Source of the DNA: Modestobacter muralis
GTDB taxonomy: Bacteria; Actinomycetota; Actinomycetes; Mycobacteriales; Geodermatophilaceae
DNA: 64,000 bases
NCBI RefSeq assembly: GCF_010682105.1
Contig: NZ_JAAGWH010000017.1
Location: 1-64,000, forward strand
Direction: 5' to 3'
The translations under genes and the position numbers were made by a program. The notes beneath the pieces are model-generated. The model had not been told where the DNA came from and did no database searches. It saw nothing but the letters and a program-made list of their open reading frames with translations. Position 1 is the stretch's first letter; each line of letters opens with the position of its first letter. This document shows positions 8,597 through 16,932 of this stretch, piece after piece.

Positions 8597-9811
8597 TCAG
8601 CCCGCCAGGGCCTGGACCGCCATGAGGGCGTACATCGCGACGCCGGCGGGGAACGCGGCCTCGTCGAACACCACGAGGTTCGAGTGGTTGCCGGGCGCCG
8701 TGGCCGGGTCGAGCTCGGGCAGCCGGGCGCCGAGGAAGGCCATCGCGCCGGGCACCTGCTCGAGCACGTAGGAGAAGTCCTCCGCGCCCATCAGCGGCTG
8801 CGGCATGACCGCACTGGCGTCGGCGCCCAGCAGGACGGCGGCGGCCTCGGTCACCTGCGCGGCCACCTCGGCGTCGTTGACCGTGACCGGGTAGCCCTCG
8901 ACCCGCACGAACTCCCCGCGCAGCTCGTGGGCGGCGGCGACGTGCTCGCCGACCCGCTGCACCGAGGCGACCATGTCGGCCCGCCGCTCGGGTGACAGGG
9001 TGCGGATGGTGCCGTGCACCAGCGCGGTCTCCGGGATGATGTTGTCGGTCCGGCCGGCCTCCAGGTGCCCGACGGTCACGACGGCGGGGTCGAAGACGTC
9101 GACGCGGCGGGTGACCATCGACTGCAGCGCCAGGATGATCTCCGCGGCCACCGGCACCGGGTCGGCGGACATGTGCGGGGTCGAGGCGTGCCCGCCGCGG
9201 CCGTGCACGGTGATCGTGAACTGGTCGGCCGAGGCCATCATCGAGCCGGGCCGCACGTTGATCGTGCCGGTCGGGAACATGGTCGAGATGTGCACCGCGA
9301 ACGCGCCGCTGACGGGGGCCTCCGGGACGACGTCGAGCAGCCCCTCCTCGAGCATGAACCGGGCGCCGTGGTGGCCCTCCTCCCCCGGCTGGAACATGAA
9401 CACGACCTGCCCGGCGAGGGTGTCCCGCCGCTCGGCGAGCAGCCGGGCCGCGCCCACGAGCATCGCGACGTGGGTGTCGTGGCCGCAGGCGTGCATGACG
9501 CCGGGGTTCTCGGAGCCGAAGTCCAGGCCGGTGTCCTCGGCCACGGGCAGCGCGTCCATGTCCCCACGCAGCAGGTAGGTGGGGCCGGGGCGCCCGCCGC
9601 GCAGCACACCGACCACCGACGTCGTGCTCGTGCCGGTGGTCACCTCGATCGGCAGGTCAGCCAGCGCTTCCAGGACCAGCGCCTGGGTGCGCGGCAGCTG
9701 CAGCCCGATCTCGGGCGTGCGGTGCAGGGCGCGGCGGAGCTCGACCGTGCGGTCGGCGTCGGCGCGTGCGGCGGCGAGCAGGTCAGCGGCTACGGATGCG
9801 TCGGCAGGCAT
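8597..9811 (-). CDS. M20-family amidohydrolase (N-acyl amino acid / hippurate hydrolase type)
   Basis: Metal-dependent hydrolase expected to release amino acids from N-acyl conjugates in the cytoplasm. The 404-residue product has the M20D signature: LLRGDMDALPV, the metal-binding HACGHDTHVAM, QPGEEG with the catalytic glutamate, a dimerisation domain with GRGGHASTPH, and a C-terminal metal-ligand region around MGAEDFSY. The start is the ATG at 9809-9811 (MPADASVAADL). The frame remains open upstream but lacks family similarity. It is convergent with element A and divergent from the next gene (55-bp gap). The exact substrate cannot be told from sequence. Confidence 0.9.
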   Translation of the reverse strand: MPADASVAADLLAAARADADRTVELRRALHRTPEIGLQLPRTQALVLEALADLPIEVTTGTSTTSVVGVLRGGRPGPTYLLRGDMDALPVAEDTGLDFGSENPGVMHACGHDTHVAMLVGAARLLAERRDTLAGQVVFMFQPGEEGHHGARFMLEEGLLDVVPEAPVSGAFAVHISTMFPTGTINVRPGSMMASADQFTITVHGRGGHASTPHMSADPVPVAAEIILALQSMVTRRVDVFDPAVVTVGHLEAGRTDNIIPETALVHGTIRTLSPERRADMVASVQRVGEHVAAAHELRGEFVRVEGYPVTVNDAEVAAQVTEAAAVLLGADASAVMPQPLMGAEDFSYVLEQVPGAMAFLGARLPELDPATAPGNHSNLVVFDEAAFPAGVAMYALMAVQALAG

Positions 9812-9866
9812 GCCGCACAGTCTGTAGCAGCGCTCACGACCGCGGCGACCCGCTAACGTCCCCGGC

Positions 9867-10466
9867 ATGTCCTGGGACGACAGCCGCCGATCGTTCACCG
9901 AGGCCGCGCACTGGTTCCTGCCCACGGTCGACCGGGTGGGCGAGCGGTGGGCGGAACCCGGCCTCGGCGAGTGGGACGTGCGCGCCCTCGTCGGCCACAC
10001 CAGCCGGTCCTTCCTCACGGTGGAGAGCTACCTCGCCCGACCCGCCGCCGGCGTCGAGGTGGGCTCGCCGGCGGACTACTACGCGGCCACCCGCGCGATC
10101 GCGTCCTCCCCGGACGTCGCCGCGCGCGGGCGGGACGCCGGTGCCGCGCTGGGCGCCACGCCCGCCGCTGCCGTGCACGAGATCGCCGCACGGGTGCTCG
10201 CCCTGGTCGGCACCTGCGACGGCACCGAGCTCGTGACGACGATCGCCGGCGGCATGCGGCTGGCCGACTACCTGCCGACCCGGACGTTCGAGCTGGTGGT
10301 GCACACCCTCGACCTCGCCCGGGCACTTGGCGAGCCGCTCGACGTCCCCGCACTGCCGGCCGCCGAGGCGCTGTCCCTGGTGGTCGGGCTCGCGGTCACC
10401 GGCGGGCAGGCCGGAGAGCTCCTGCTGGCCGCGACCGGCCGGACGACGGGGTTCTCAGTCCTCTGA
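9867..10466 (+). CDS. MDMPI/DinB-like mycothiol-dependent protein (TIGR03086-like)
   Basis: 199 residues starting MSWDDSRRSF. The GEWDVRALVGHTSR segment is the metal-binding WxVxxLVGH motif of the mycothiol-dependent maleylpyruvate isomerase N-terminal domain. A helical bundle and the downstream TFELVVHTLDLARALG segment, with a second histidine, complete the fold. The family uses or is inferred to use mycothiol; the substrate is unknown. Its last 12 bases overlap the convergent pirin-like gene. Confidence 0.8.
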   Translation: MSWDDSRRSFTEAAHWFLPTVDRVGERWAEPGLGEWDVRALVGHTSRSFLTVESYLARPAAGVEVGSPADYYAATRAIASSPDVAARGRDAGAALGATPAAAVHEIAARVLALVGTCDGTELVTTIAGGMRLADYLPTRTFELVVHTLDLARALGEPLDVPALPAAEALSLVVGLAVTGGQAGELLLAATGRTTGFSVL

Positions 10467-10973
10467 CGCCCAGGCCGGTCGGGCGGCGTCCAGCTGCCAG
10501 ACCAGCACCAGGTCCCCCTCGACCGGCTCCACCCCGACCAGGACGTCGTCGCCGCGGACGACCACCCGCAGCCCGTCCGGCACCCCGGCCCCTGCGGGTC
10601 CGAGCCAGAGCCGGGCGTCGGCGCGACCCAGATCGACCCAGCCGGTGGGCCGCAGCAGGACGTCGTGCGCCGGCTGCGCACCCGGGGCGGCCGCCCGCAG
10701 GTACGTCTGGACGACGTGCGCCCCGCCGGCGCCGGCCACCTCGTCGTGCTCCAGCCCCCGCCCGGCCCGCAGCACCGCGACGTCCCCCGGGCCCAGGACC
10801 GCCTCCCGCCCCCAGGCGTGCCGCAGCGAGCCGGTCAGCAGCACCGCGACCACGTCGACGTCGGCGTGCGCGTGGCGCCCGTAGCCGGCGTCGGCAGCCA
10901 GCCGGTCGTCGGCCATCCGCAGCAGCGGCCCCAGCGACCCGTCGTCCGGCGCGAGCAGCACCCGTGAGCTCAT
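10455..10973 (-). CDS. Pirin-like cupin protein (YhhW/pirin N-terminal type)
   Basis: 172 residues starting MSSRVLLAPDDG. GRHAHADVDVVAVLLTGSLRHAWGREAVLGPGDVAVLRAGRGLEHDEV is interpretable as the pirin cupin core, with the metal-binding histidines in GRHAHAD and LEHDE. Family members act as quercetinase-like oxygenases or regulators; the role here is not predictable. Its ATG overlaps the stop of the upstream PAP2 gene (ATGA), so the two are likely co-translated. The 3' end overlaps the convergent MDMPI gene by 12 bases. Confidence 0.8.
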   Translation of the reverse strand: MSSRVLLAPDDGSLGPLLRMADDRLAADAGYGRHAHADVDVVAVLLTGSLRHAWGREAVLGPGDVAVLRAGRGLEHDEVAGAGGAHVVQTYLRAAAPGAQPAHDVLLRPTGWVDLGRADARLWLGPAGAGVPDGLRVVVRGDDVLVGVEPVEGDLVLVWQLDAARPAWASED

Positions 10974-11617
10974 CCCGTCAGCCTGCCCGGCCAGGCGCGG
11001 GCCGCAAGCGCGACCAGCAGCGACCAGGCCACCCCGAGCGCCCAGCCGCCGACGACGTCGGACAGGAAGTGCACGCCCAGCCACATCCGGGTGCACCCCA
11101 CGAGCAGGGCCAGCAGCACCCCGGCGAGCAGCGCCCGGCGGCGTCCGGCCGGCGCCAGCAGGGGCCAGGCGACCACCAGCGCGACGGTGACCAGCGTGGC
11201 GACGCCCGAGGCGTGGCCACTGGGGAAGCTGAGCGAGTCCAGCTCCGCCCCGCCCCCGGCGAACTGCGGGCGCGGCCGCCCGACCAGCTCCTTGAGCAGC
11301 GTGGTCAGCGGCCCCACCAGCGCGGTGGCGACCAGCACCCAGCCGGCGGTCCGGAGCGCGCGGCGCCGCACCAGCCAGACCAGCGTCGCCAGGACGACGA
11401 CCCCCCGGAACGCCGAGGAGCCGGGTGCGGTGGCCACCTGCAGCACCGCCTCGTGCAGCCCGGACCGGTCGTCGCCGGCGTACAGGGCCCGGCTGACCGC
11501 CCGGTCCACCCGCAGCACCGGCCCGGACCCGGCCGCGACGGCCCAGCCGAGGAGGGCGAGCACCGTGACGCAGAGGGCGACGACCGCCGTCGGCCGACCC
11601 GGACGGGCGGTGTGCAC
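10970..11617 (-). CDS. PAP2-family membrane phosphatase
   Basis: 215-residue multi-pass membrane protein that should hydrolyse lipid or prenyl phosphates (phosphatidate or undecaprenyl-diphosphate type). All three catalytic motifs are visible: KELVGRPRP, FPSGHASG, and CTRMWLGVHFLSD. About six hydrophobic segments surround them. GTG starts at 11617 and 11626 are both possible; I use the inner one. It is divergent from fasR (45-bp gap) and overlaps the downstream pirin-like gene. Confidence 0.88.
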   Translation of the reverse strand: MHTARPGRPTAVVALCVTVLALLGWAVAAGSGPVLRVDRAVSRALYAGDDRSGLHEAVLQVATAPGSSAFRGVVVLATLVWLVRRRALRTAGWVLVATALVGPLTTLLKELVGRPRPQFAGGGAELDSLSFPSGHASGVATLVTVALVVAWPLLAPAGRRRALLAGVLLALLVGCTRMWLGVHFLSDVVGGWALGVAWSLLVALAARAWPGRLTG

Positions 11618-11662
11618 GCACTCCACGATCCCCGACGGCCCGGCCCGTGACAGGCTCGGGGC

Positions 11663-12850
11663 ATGGAAGCCGCCGGACGGACCGGGGAGAACGCGCCCTC
11701 GGAGGCGACGCTGCGCCGGCTCGAGCGCGCCTCGGGAGCCCTGGCGACGCAGGCCGTGGCCCGGATGGACGAGGAGCTGTCGTGGTTCCGGGCGATGCCG
11801 GCGTCCCAGCGCTCGTGGGTGACGCTGGTGGCCCAGGCCGGGATCGCCTCGCTGGTCGAGTGGTGCCGCAACCCCGGCCGGCCGCCCCGGCTCACCGGTG
11901 AGGTGTTCGGCGCCGCGCCCCGCGAGCTGATGCACGCCGTCCCGCTCAAGCGCTCGGTCGACCTGATCAAGGTCACCGTCGAGGTCGTCGAGGACCGGGT
12001 CGAGCAGGTCGCCGAGCCCGGGGACGCGGACCGGCTGCGGCTGACCGTGCTGCAGTTCAGCCGGGAGATCGCCTTCGCCGCCGCGCACGTCTACGCCAGC
12101 TTCGCCGAGAACCGCGGCGCCTGGGACGCCCGGCTGGAGGCGCTCGTCGTCGACGCCCTGGTGCGCGGCGACCGCTCCGAGGAGCTGCCCGGCCGGGCCG
12201 CGGCGCTGGGGTGGGCCGGGACCGAGCCGGTGTTCGTGCTGGTCGGCTCCGCGCCGCCGGACGGGCAGGACGCCCGCGCCGCCGTCCGCCGGGCCGCCCG
12301 GTCGCTGGGCTGCGAGGTGCTGGTCGGGGTGCACGCCGACGAGCTGGTCGTCGTCCTGGGCGGGGCCGCGGACCCGGCCGCGGTGACCAGCCGGGTCTGC
12401 CGGGAGTTCGGCGCGGGCCCGGTCGTGCGCGGGCCCCGGGTCGAGTCGCTGGCCCGCGCCGGGGAGTCCGCGACCGCCGCGCTGGCGGGGTTGCGCGCCG
12501 CGGCCGCCTGGCCAGACGCACCCCGGCCCGTGGAGGCCGAGGACCTGCTGCCCGAGCGCGCCCTGGACGGCGACCCGCTGGCCCGGGCCGCCCTGTCCGA
12601 GCGGGTCGCCTCACCGCTGCAGGACGCCGGCGGTGAGGTGCTCGAGACGGTGCGCACCGTGCTGGGCACCGGGGGCAACCTGGAGGCCAGCGCCCGCGCG
12701 CTGTTCGTGCACACCAACACCGTGCGCTACCGGCTCAAGCGCGCCGCCGAGCTCACCGGGTACTCCGCGACCGACCCCCGCGGGGCCTGGACGCTGCAGC
12801 TCGCCCTCGCCCTGGCCCAGCTCGAGGGCGACCGCTCGCTCTGGCACTGA
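11663..12850 (+). CDS. fasR: PucR/CdaR-type transcriptional activator of fatty-acid synthesis (FasR)
   Basis: 395 residues. The C-terminal PucR helix-turn-helix is clear (GNLEASARALFVHTNTVRYR, then LKRAAELTG), with the typical tail LQLALALAQLEG. The middle part resembles the GGDEF-like PucR sensory fold. In Streptomyces coelicolor a regulator of this kind, FasR, is encoded directly upstream of fabD and activates the fabD-fabH-acpP-fabF operon. The position here is identical, so the assignment rests on synteny plus domain. The ATG at 11663 follows GGGGC. A hairpin and a candidate operator separate it from fabD. Confidence 0.85.
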   Translation: MEAAGRTGENAPSEATLRRLERASGALATQAVARMDEELSWFRAMPASQRSWVTLVAQAGIASLVEWCRNPGRPPRLTGEVFGAAPRELMHAVPLKRSVDLIKVTVEVVEDRVEQVAEPGDADRLRLTVLQFSREIAFAAAHVYASFAENRGAWDARLEALVVDALVRGDRSEELPGRAAALGWAGTEPVFVLVGSAPPDGQDARAAVRRAARSLGCEVLVGVHADELVVVLGGAADPAAVTSRVCREFGAGPVVRGPRVESLARAGESATAALAGLRAAAAWPDAPRPVEAEDLLPERALDGDPLARAALSERVASPLQDAGGEVLETVRTVLGTGGNLEASARALFVHTNTVRYRLKRAAELTGYSATDPRGAWTLQLALALAQLEGDRSLWH

Positions 12851-12887
12851 CCGCCGGAGTTGTGGCCTCACCCACCGACACGCGGCC

Positions 12888-12911
12888 CCGCGCCCGGTTG
12901 ACCGGGCGCGG
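12888..12911. terminator. Hairpin after fasR
   Basis: A perfect 11-bp stem (CCGCGCCCGGT and ACCGGGCGCGG) with a 2-nt loop, 37 bp after the fasR stop and directly against the putative FasR operator. Without a T-run it is either a weak terminator of fasR or part of the fabD control region. Confidence 0.45.
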
Positions 12912-12912
12912 C

Positions 12913-12929
12913 TTGTAGGGATCCTCCAA
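12913..12929 (+). promoter_or_regulatory. Candidate FasR operator upstream of fabD
   Basis: TTGTAGG-GAT-CCTCCAA is a 7-bp inverted repeat with one mismatch and a 3-bp centre, placed 67 bp before the chosen fabD start and after the regulator gene. It stands out as AT-richer in a 73% GC context. The link to FasR is inferred from position; the site also overlaps a GGGATC/GATCCC dyad. Confidence 0.5.
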
Positions 12930-12996
12930 AGATCCCCCCGTGTTGTTCGTGGGCGATGCCAGCCCGCGCGCGCCGTCGGACTGGCACGGTGAACAG

Positions 12997-14199
12997 GTGC
13001 TCGCCGTCCTCGCCCCCGGTCAGGGGGCCCAGAAGCCCGGGATGCTCACCGAGTGGCTCGACCTCCCGGGCGCCGAGTCCTTCTTCCGCTGGGCCGGAGC
13101 GATCGCCGACGCCGACCTCCTGGAGCTCGGCACCACCGGTGACGCCGAGGCCATCAAGGACACCGCGGTGACCCAGCCGCTGGTCGTCGCGATGAGCCTG
13201 TTCATCGCCCGCGAGCTGGGCGGCATGCCCGGCCCCGTCGTCCACTCGCCGCAGGCCGGCCGGGACGTCGTGATCACCGGCCACAGCGTCGGCGAGCTCA
13301 CCGCGGCTGCGCTGGCCGGCGTGCTGTCGGTGGAGGCCGCGATCGCGCTGACCGCCGTCCGCGGCCGGGCCATGGCCCGTGCCTGCGCGCAGACCCCGAC
13401 CGGCATGTCCGCCGTCCTGGGCGGTGACGCCGAGGAGGTGCTCGCCGCGATCGAGCGGCACGGGCTGGTGCCGGCCAACATGAACGGCGGCGGGCAGGTC
13501 GTCGCCGCCGGCTCCCTCGACGGGCTGGCCGCGCTCAAGGCCGACCCGCCCGCCAAGGCCCGGATCGTGCCGCTGTCGGTGGCCGGTGCGTTCCACACCT
13601 CCTACATGGCCCCGGCCCGCGAGGAGCTCGAGGCGCTGGTCGGTGGCCTGCGCCCGGCCGACCCCAGCCGGCTCCTGCTGTCCAACGCCGACGGCGCCGC
13701 GGTCACCAGCGGCGCCGAGGTCGTCTCCCGGCTGGTCAGCCAGGTCACGAGCCCGGTGCGCTTCGACGCGTGCCTGGCCACGCTGCGCGACCTGGGGGTC
13801 ACCGCGGTGCTCGAGCTGCCCCCGGCCGGTGCGCTGGCCGGCCTGGCCAAGCGGGAGTGGAAGGGCGCCGGCATCGAGGTGCTGGCGCTGACCGGCCCGG
13901 CCGAGCTGGAGCGCGCCCGCGAGCTCATCGCCGCCGAGCGCGGCCGCGCCGAGGCCGAGCACTCCCCCGACTGGCGGGTGGTCGTCTCCCCCGCCCGCGG
14001 CACCGTCGTCCCGGCCGAGGTGCCCGAGGGCACCCACGTCCCGGCCGGCACCCCGCTGGGCCGCATCCGCAGCCGCCGCGAGGAGGTCGACGTCTCCGCC
14101 GGGTACGACGGCGTCCTGGCCGAGTGGCTCGTGCAAGACGGCGACCTCGTGGACGCCGGAGATCCGCTCGCCCGTCTCTACCCCCAGGAGTCCCGATGA
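12997..14199 (+). CDS. fabD: Malonyl-CoA:ACP transacylase with C-terminal lipoyl-like domain
   Basis: Loads malonyl groups onto ACP for the dissociated fatty-acid synthase. Starting at the GTG at 12997 (LAVLAPGQGAQKPG follows) the protein has 400 residues; a GTG at 12940 would add 19. The active serine lies in TGHSVGELTAAA, and the active histidine in GAFHTSYM. Beyond the usual length of about 310 residues there is an extra 75-90-residue tail. It begins DWRVVVSPARGTVVPAEVPE and ends GVLAEWLVQDGDLVDAGDPL, with the double-hairpin pattern of biotinyl/lipoyl domains. The turn that normally carries the modified lysine reads SRREEVDV, so no lysine is available. The stop overlaps the fabH start (ATGA). 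Confidence 0.92.
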   Translation: MLAVLAPGQGAQKPGMLTEWLDLPGAESFFRWAGAIADADLLELGTTGDAEAIKDTAVTQPLVVAMSLFIARELGGMPGPVVHSPQAGRDVVITGHSVGELTAAALAGVLSVEAAIALTAVRGRAMARACAQTPTGMSAVLGGDAEEVLAAIERHGLVPANMNGGGQVVAAGSLDGLAALKADPPAKARIVPLSVAGAFHTSYMAPAREELEALVGGLRPADPSRLLLSNADGAAVTSGAEVVSRLVSQVTSPVRFDACLATLRDLGVTAVLELPPAGALAGLAKREWKGAGIEVLALTGPAELERARELIAAERGRAEAEHSPDWRVVVSPARGTVVPAEVPEGTHVPAGTPLGRIRSRREEVDVSAGYDGVLAEWLVQDGDLVDAGDPLARLYPQESR

Positions 14200-15164
14200 C
14201 CGCCATCACGCTGCGCAAGGGCGCGCCCGGCGCGCAGATCCTGGGCCTCGGGTCCTACCGGCCGCGCCGCCGGGTCACCAACGACGAGCTGTCCACGATG
14301 ATGGACACCAACGACGAGTGGATCCAGAGCCGCGTCGGCATCGCCGAGCGCCGGTGGGCGTCGGAGGACGAGACGCTGGTGGAGATGGCCGTCGCCGCAG
14401 GCGGCAAGGCGCTGGCCGCCAGCGGTCTGGCCCCCGAGGACGTCGACCTGGTCATCGTGGCCAGCGCCAGCCTGACCGCCCCCATCCCGGGCATCGGCCC
14501 GCAGGTCGCCCACCGCCTCGGCATCCCCCGCCCCGGCGCCTTCGACCTCAACGCCGGGTGCGCCGGGTTCTGCTACTCCCTCGGCCTGGCCAGCGACGCC
14601 ATCCGCAGCGGCGACGCCCGCAACGTGCTGGTGGTCGGGGTCGAGCGGCTCACCGACGTCACCGACCTCACCGACCGCACCACCGCGGTGATCTTCGCCG
14701 ACGGTGCGGGCGCGGCCGTGGTCGGCGCCTCCGAGGAGCCCGGCATCGGCCCGGCCGTGTGGGGCAGCGACGGCGACCAGTACACCGCCATCGAGATCGC
14801 CGCGGGCCGCTCCACGATGACCATGGCCGGCCAGGCCGTCTACCGCTGGGCCACCACCAAGCTCACCGAGACCCTCGTCGCGGCGATGGACGCCGCCGGG
14901 GTCACCGCCGCCGACATCGACGTCTTCGCCCCGCACCAGGCCAACCTCCGCATCGTCGAGTCGATGGCCAAGAAGCTGGGCCTGCCCGAGAGCACCGTGA
15001 TCGCCCGCGACATCGTGCAGTCGGGCAACACCTCGGCCGCCTCCATCCCGCTGGCGCTCACCGCGCTGCAGGAGTCGGGTGAGGCGGAGTCCGGCGACCT
15101 GGTGCTCGTGCTCGGGTACGGCGCCGGTCTCACCTTCGCCGGCCAGGTGCTCCGCCTGCCCTGA
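14196..15164 (+). CDS. fabH: Beta-ketoacyl-ACP synthase III
   Basis: Starts fatty-acid chains by condensing an acyl-CoA with malonyl-ACP. The 322-residue product has the Cys-His-Asn triad: cysteine in NAGCAGFCYS, histidine in FAPHQANLRI and asparagine in QSGNTSAAS. The C-terminal LGYGAGLTFAGQVLRLP is typical. The ATG overlaps the fabD stop and is preceded by AGGAG. It is the third gene of the operon controlled by FasR. Confidence 0.96.
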   Translation: MTAITLRKGAPGAQILGLGSYRPRRRVTNDELSTMMDTNDEWIQSRVGIAERRWASEDETLVEMAVAAGGKALAASGLAPEDVDLVIVASASLTAPIPGIGPQVAHRLGIPRPGAFDLNAGCAGFCYSLGLASDAIRSGDARNVLVVGVERLTDVTDLTDRTTAVIFADGAGAAVVGASEEPGIGPAVWGSDGDQYTAIEIAAGRSTMTMAGQAVYRWATTKLTETLVAAMDAAGVTAADIDVFAPHQANLRIVESMAKKLGLPESTVIARDIVQSGNTSAASIPLALTALQESGEAESGDLVLVLGYGAGLTFAGQVLRLP

Positions 15165-15254
15165 GACACTCCGACCTCGCCGGGACACCCGTCCCGGTCG
15201 ACGGCGACAGCTCGTGAGGGCCGCCGCCACTTCGTGCACAGAGAGGACCCCCAC

Positions 15255-15500
15255 GTGCCCAGCACTGCAGAGATCCAGGCCGGCCTCGGCGAGATCCTGG
15301 AGGAGGTGGCCGGTGTCACCCCCGCCGACGCCACCCCGGAGAAGTCCTTCACCGACGACCTGGACGTCGACTCGCTGTCCATGGTCGAGATCGCCACCGC
15401 GGTCGAGGACAAGTTCGGCGTCGCCATCCCCGACGACGAGCTCGCCAACATCAAGACCGTCGGCGACGCCATGTCCTACATCGAGAAGAACCAGGGCTGA
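15255..15500 (+). CDS. acpP: Acyl carrier protein
   Basis: 81-residue acidic carrier of growing acyl chains. The phosphopantetheine serine lies in DDLDVDSLSMVEI. The GTG at 15255 is preceded by GAGAGGA; a GTG at 15234 is less likely. It lies between fabH and fabF and ends at a stop codon directly followed by repeat copy 3. Confidence 0.96.
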   Translation: MPSTAEIQAGLGEILEEVAGVTPADATPEKSFTDDLDVDSLSMVEIATAVEDKFGVAIPDDELANIKTVGDAMSYIEKNQG

Positions 15501-15561
15501 TGAAGGACCCCGTCGCCTCCCGGGACGCGCTCCGCACGCCCCGGGACCCTGCGACGGGGCC
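15501..15561 (+). repeat. Stop-codon-adjacent repeat, copy 3 (attenuating hairpin between acpP and fabF)
   Basis: It starts immediately after the acpP stop with TGAAGGACCCCGTCGCC and ends CGGGACCCTGCGACGGGGCC. The outer arms (CCCCGTCGC and GCGACGGGG) pair perfectly, and an inner CCCGGG/CCGGG stem is possible. The same start and end motifs occur at 3022-3074 and 3584-3646 on the minus strand. Within the operon it may lower readthrough from acpP to fabF or stabilise the acpP mRNA. Confidence 0.65.
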
Positions 15562-15615
15562 GATCCAGCACGTCCCCCGGCCGACCGGCCAGACAGTCCC
15601 AGGAAGGAACGTCCC

Positions 15616-16857
15616 ATGAGCACGCCCACCGCCGACGTCGTCGTCACCGGGCTCGGCGCCACCACGCCCCTCGGTGGCGACGTGGCCTCCACCTGGGAGG
15701 CACTGCTGGCCGGCCGGTCCGGGGTCAGCCGGATCACCGACGACTGGGTCAAGGAGTTCCCGGCCCAGCTCGTCGCCCGGCTCGCCAGCGAGCCCGGCGA
15801 GACCCTCGACCGGGTGCGCATGCGCCGGCTCGACCGCAGCCAGCAGGTCGCGGTCGTCGCCGCCGAGGAGGCCTGGCGTGACGCCGCCGGCGCCGACTCC
15901 GGGGTCGCCCCCGAGCGGATCGCCGTCGTCTTCGGCACCGGTATCGGCGGTGCGCTGACCCTGCTGGACCAGGACGACATCCTGGAGGAGAAGGGCCCCA
16001 AGCGGGTCTCCCCCTTCACCATCCCGATGCTCATGCCCAACGGCCCTGCTGCCGCGGTCGGGCTGGCCGTCGGCGCGAAGGCCGGCGTGCACGCCCCCGT
16101 CAGCGCCTGCGCCTCCGGTGCGGAGGCCATCCGCTGGGGTCTGGACCTGCTGCGCCTGGGCCGGGCCGACATGGTCGTCGTCGGTGGCACCGAGGCGTGC
16201 GTGCACCCCCTCCCCATGGCCGGCTTCGCCGCGATGCGCGCCATGAGCACGCGCAACGACGATCCCGAGCACGCCTCGCGCCCCTTCGACAAGGGCCGCG
16301 ACGGCTTCATCCTGGGCGAGGGCGCCGCTGCGCTCGTGCTCGAGCGCGCCGACGCCGCCCGGGCCCGGGGCGCGAAGGTCCACGCCGTCCTCGCCGGTGC
16401 CGCCGGCACCTCCGACGGCTACGACCTGGTCGCCCCGCACCCCGAGGGCGAGGGCGCTGCCCGCGCGATCGGTGCCGCCATCCGGGACGCCGGGCTGACC
16501 GCGGCCGACATCGGCCACGTCAACGCCCACGCCACCTCCACCCCGCTCGGTGACACCGCCGAGGCGACGGCCATCCACGACGCGATCGGCGACCACACCC
16601 TCGTCACCGCCACGAAGAGCCAGACCGGCCACCTGCTGGGCGCCGCCGGTGCGCTGGAGTCGGTGTTCGCGATCCTCGCGCTGCGCGACCAGCTCGTGCC
16701 CGCGACGGCGAACCTCGACGACCTCGACGACAACCCGGCCGTGCAGGCGCTGGACATCGTCCGGGGCGAGGCCCGCAAGGCCACCTTCGACGCGGTCCTC
16801 AACGACTCGTTCGGCTTCGGCGGCCACAACATGGCCGTGGTCTTCACCAAGGCCTAG
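15616..16857 (+). CDS. fabF: Beta-ketoacyl-ACP synthase II
   Basis: Elongating condensing enzyme of the FAS-II system. 413 residues with the Cys-His-His triad: SACASGAEAI, HVNAHATSTP and TGHLLGAAGALE, plus the C-terminal NDSFGFGGHN loop. The ATG at 15616 follows AGGAAGGAAC at good spacing. It is separated from acpP by a hairpin-forming repeat, so its expression could differ from the upstream genes. Confidence 0.96.
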   Translation: MSTPTADVVVTGLGATTPLGGDVASTWEALLAGRSGVSRITDDWVKEFPAQLVARLASEPGETLDRVRMRRLDRSQQVAVVAAEEAWRDAAGADSGVAPERIAVVFGTGIGGALTLLDQDDILEEKGPKRVSPFTIPMLMPNGPAAAVGLAVGAKAGVHAPVSACASGAEAIRWGLDLLRLGRADMVVVGGTEACVHPLPMAGFAAMRAMSTRNDDPEHASRPFDKGRDGFILGEGAAALVLERADAARARGAKVHAVLAGAAGTSDGYDLVAPHPEGEGAARAIGAAIRDAGLTAADIGHVNAHATSTPLGDTAEATAIHDAIGDHTLVTATKSQTGHLLGAAGALESVFAILALRDQLVPATANLDDLDDNPAVQALDIVRGEARKATFDAVLNDSFGFGGHNMAVVFTKA

Positions 16858-16932
16858 CGGCCCCTGCCCTCACCAGTTCGCGGCGGGCCCCGTGGGCCGG
16901 CCGCGCTCCACTCCCGCTCCGAGGAGCTGCTC

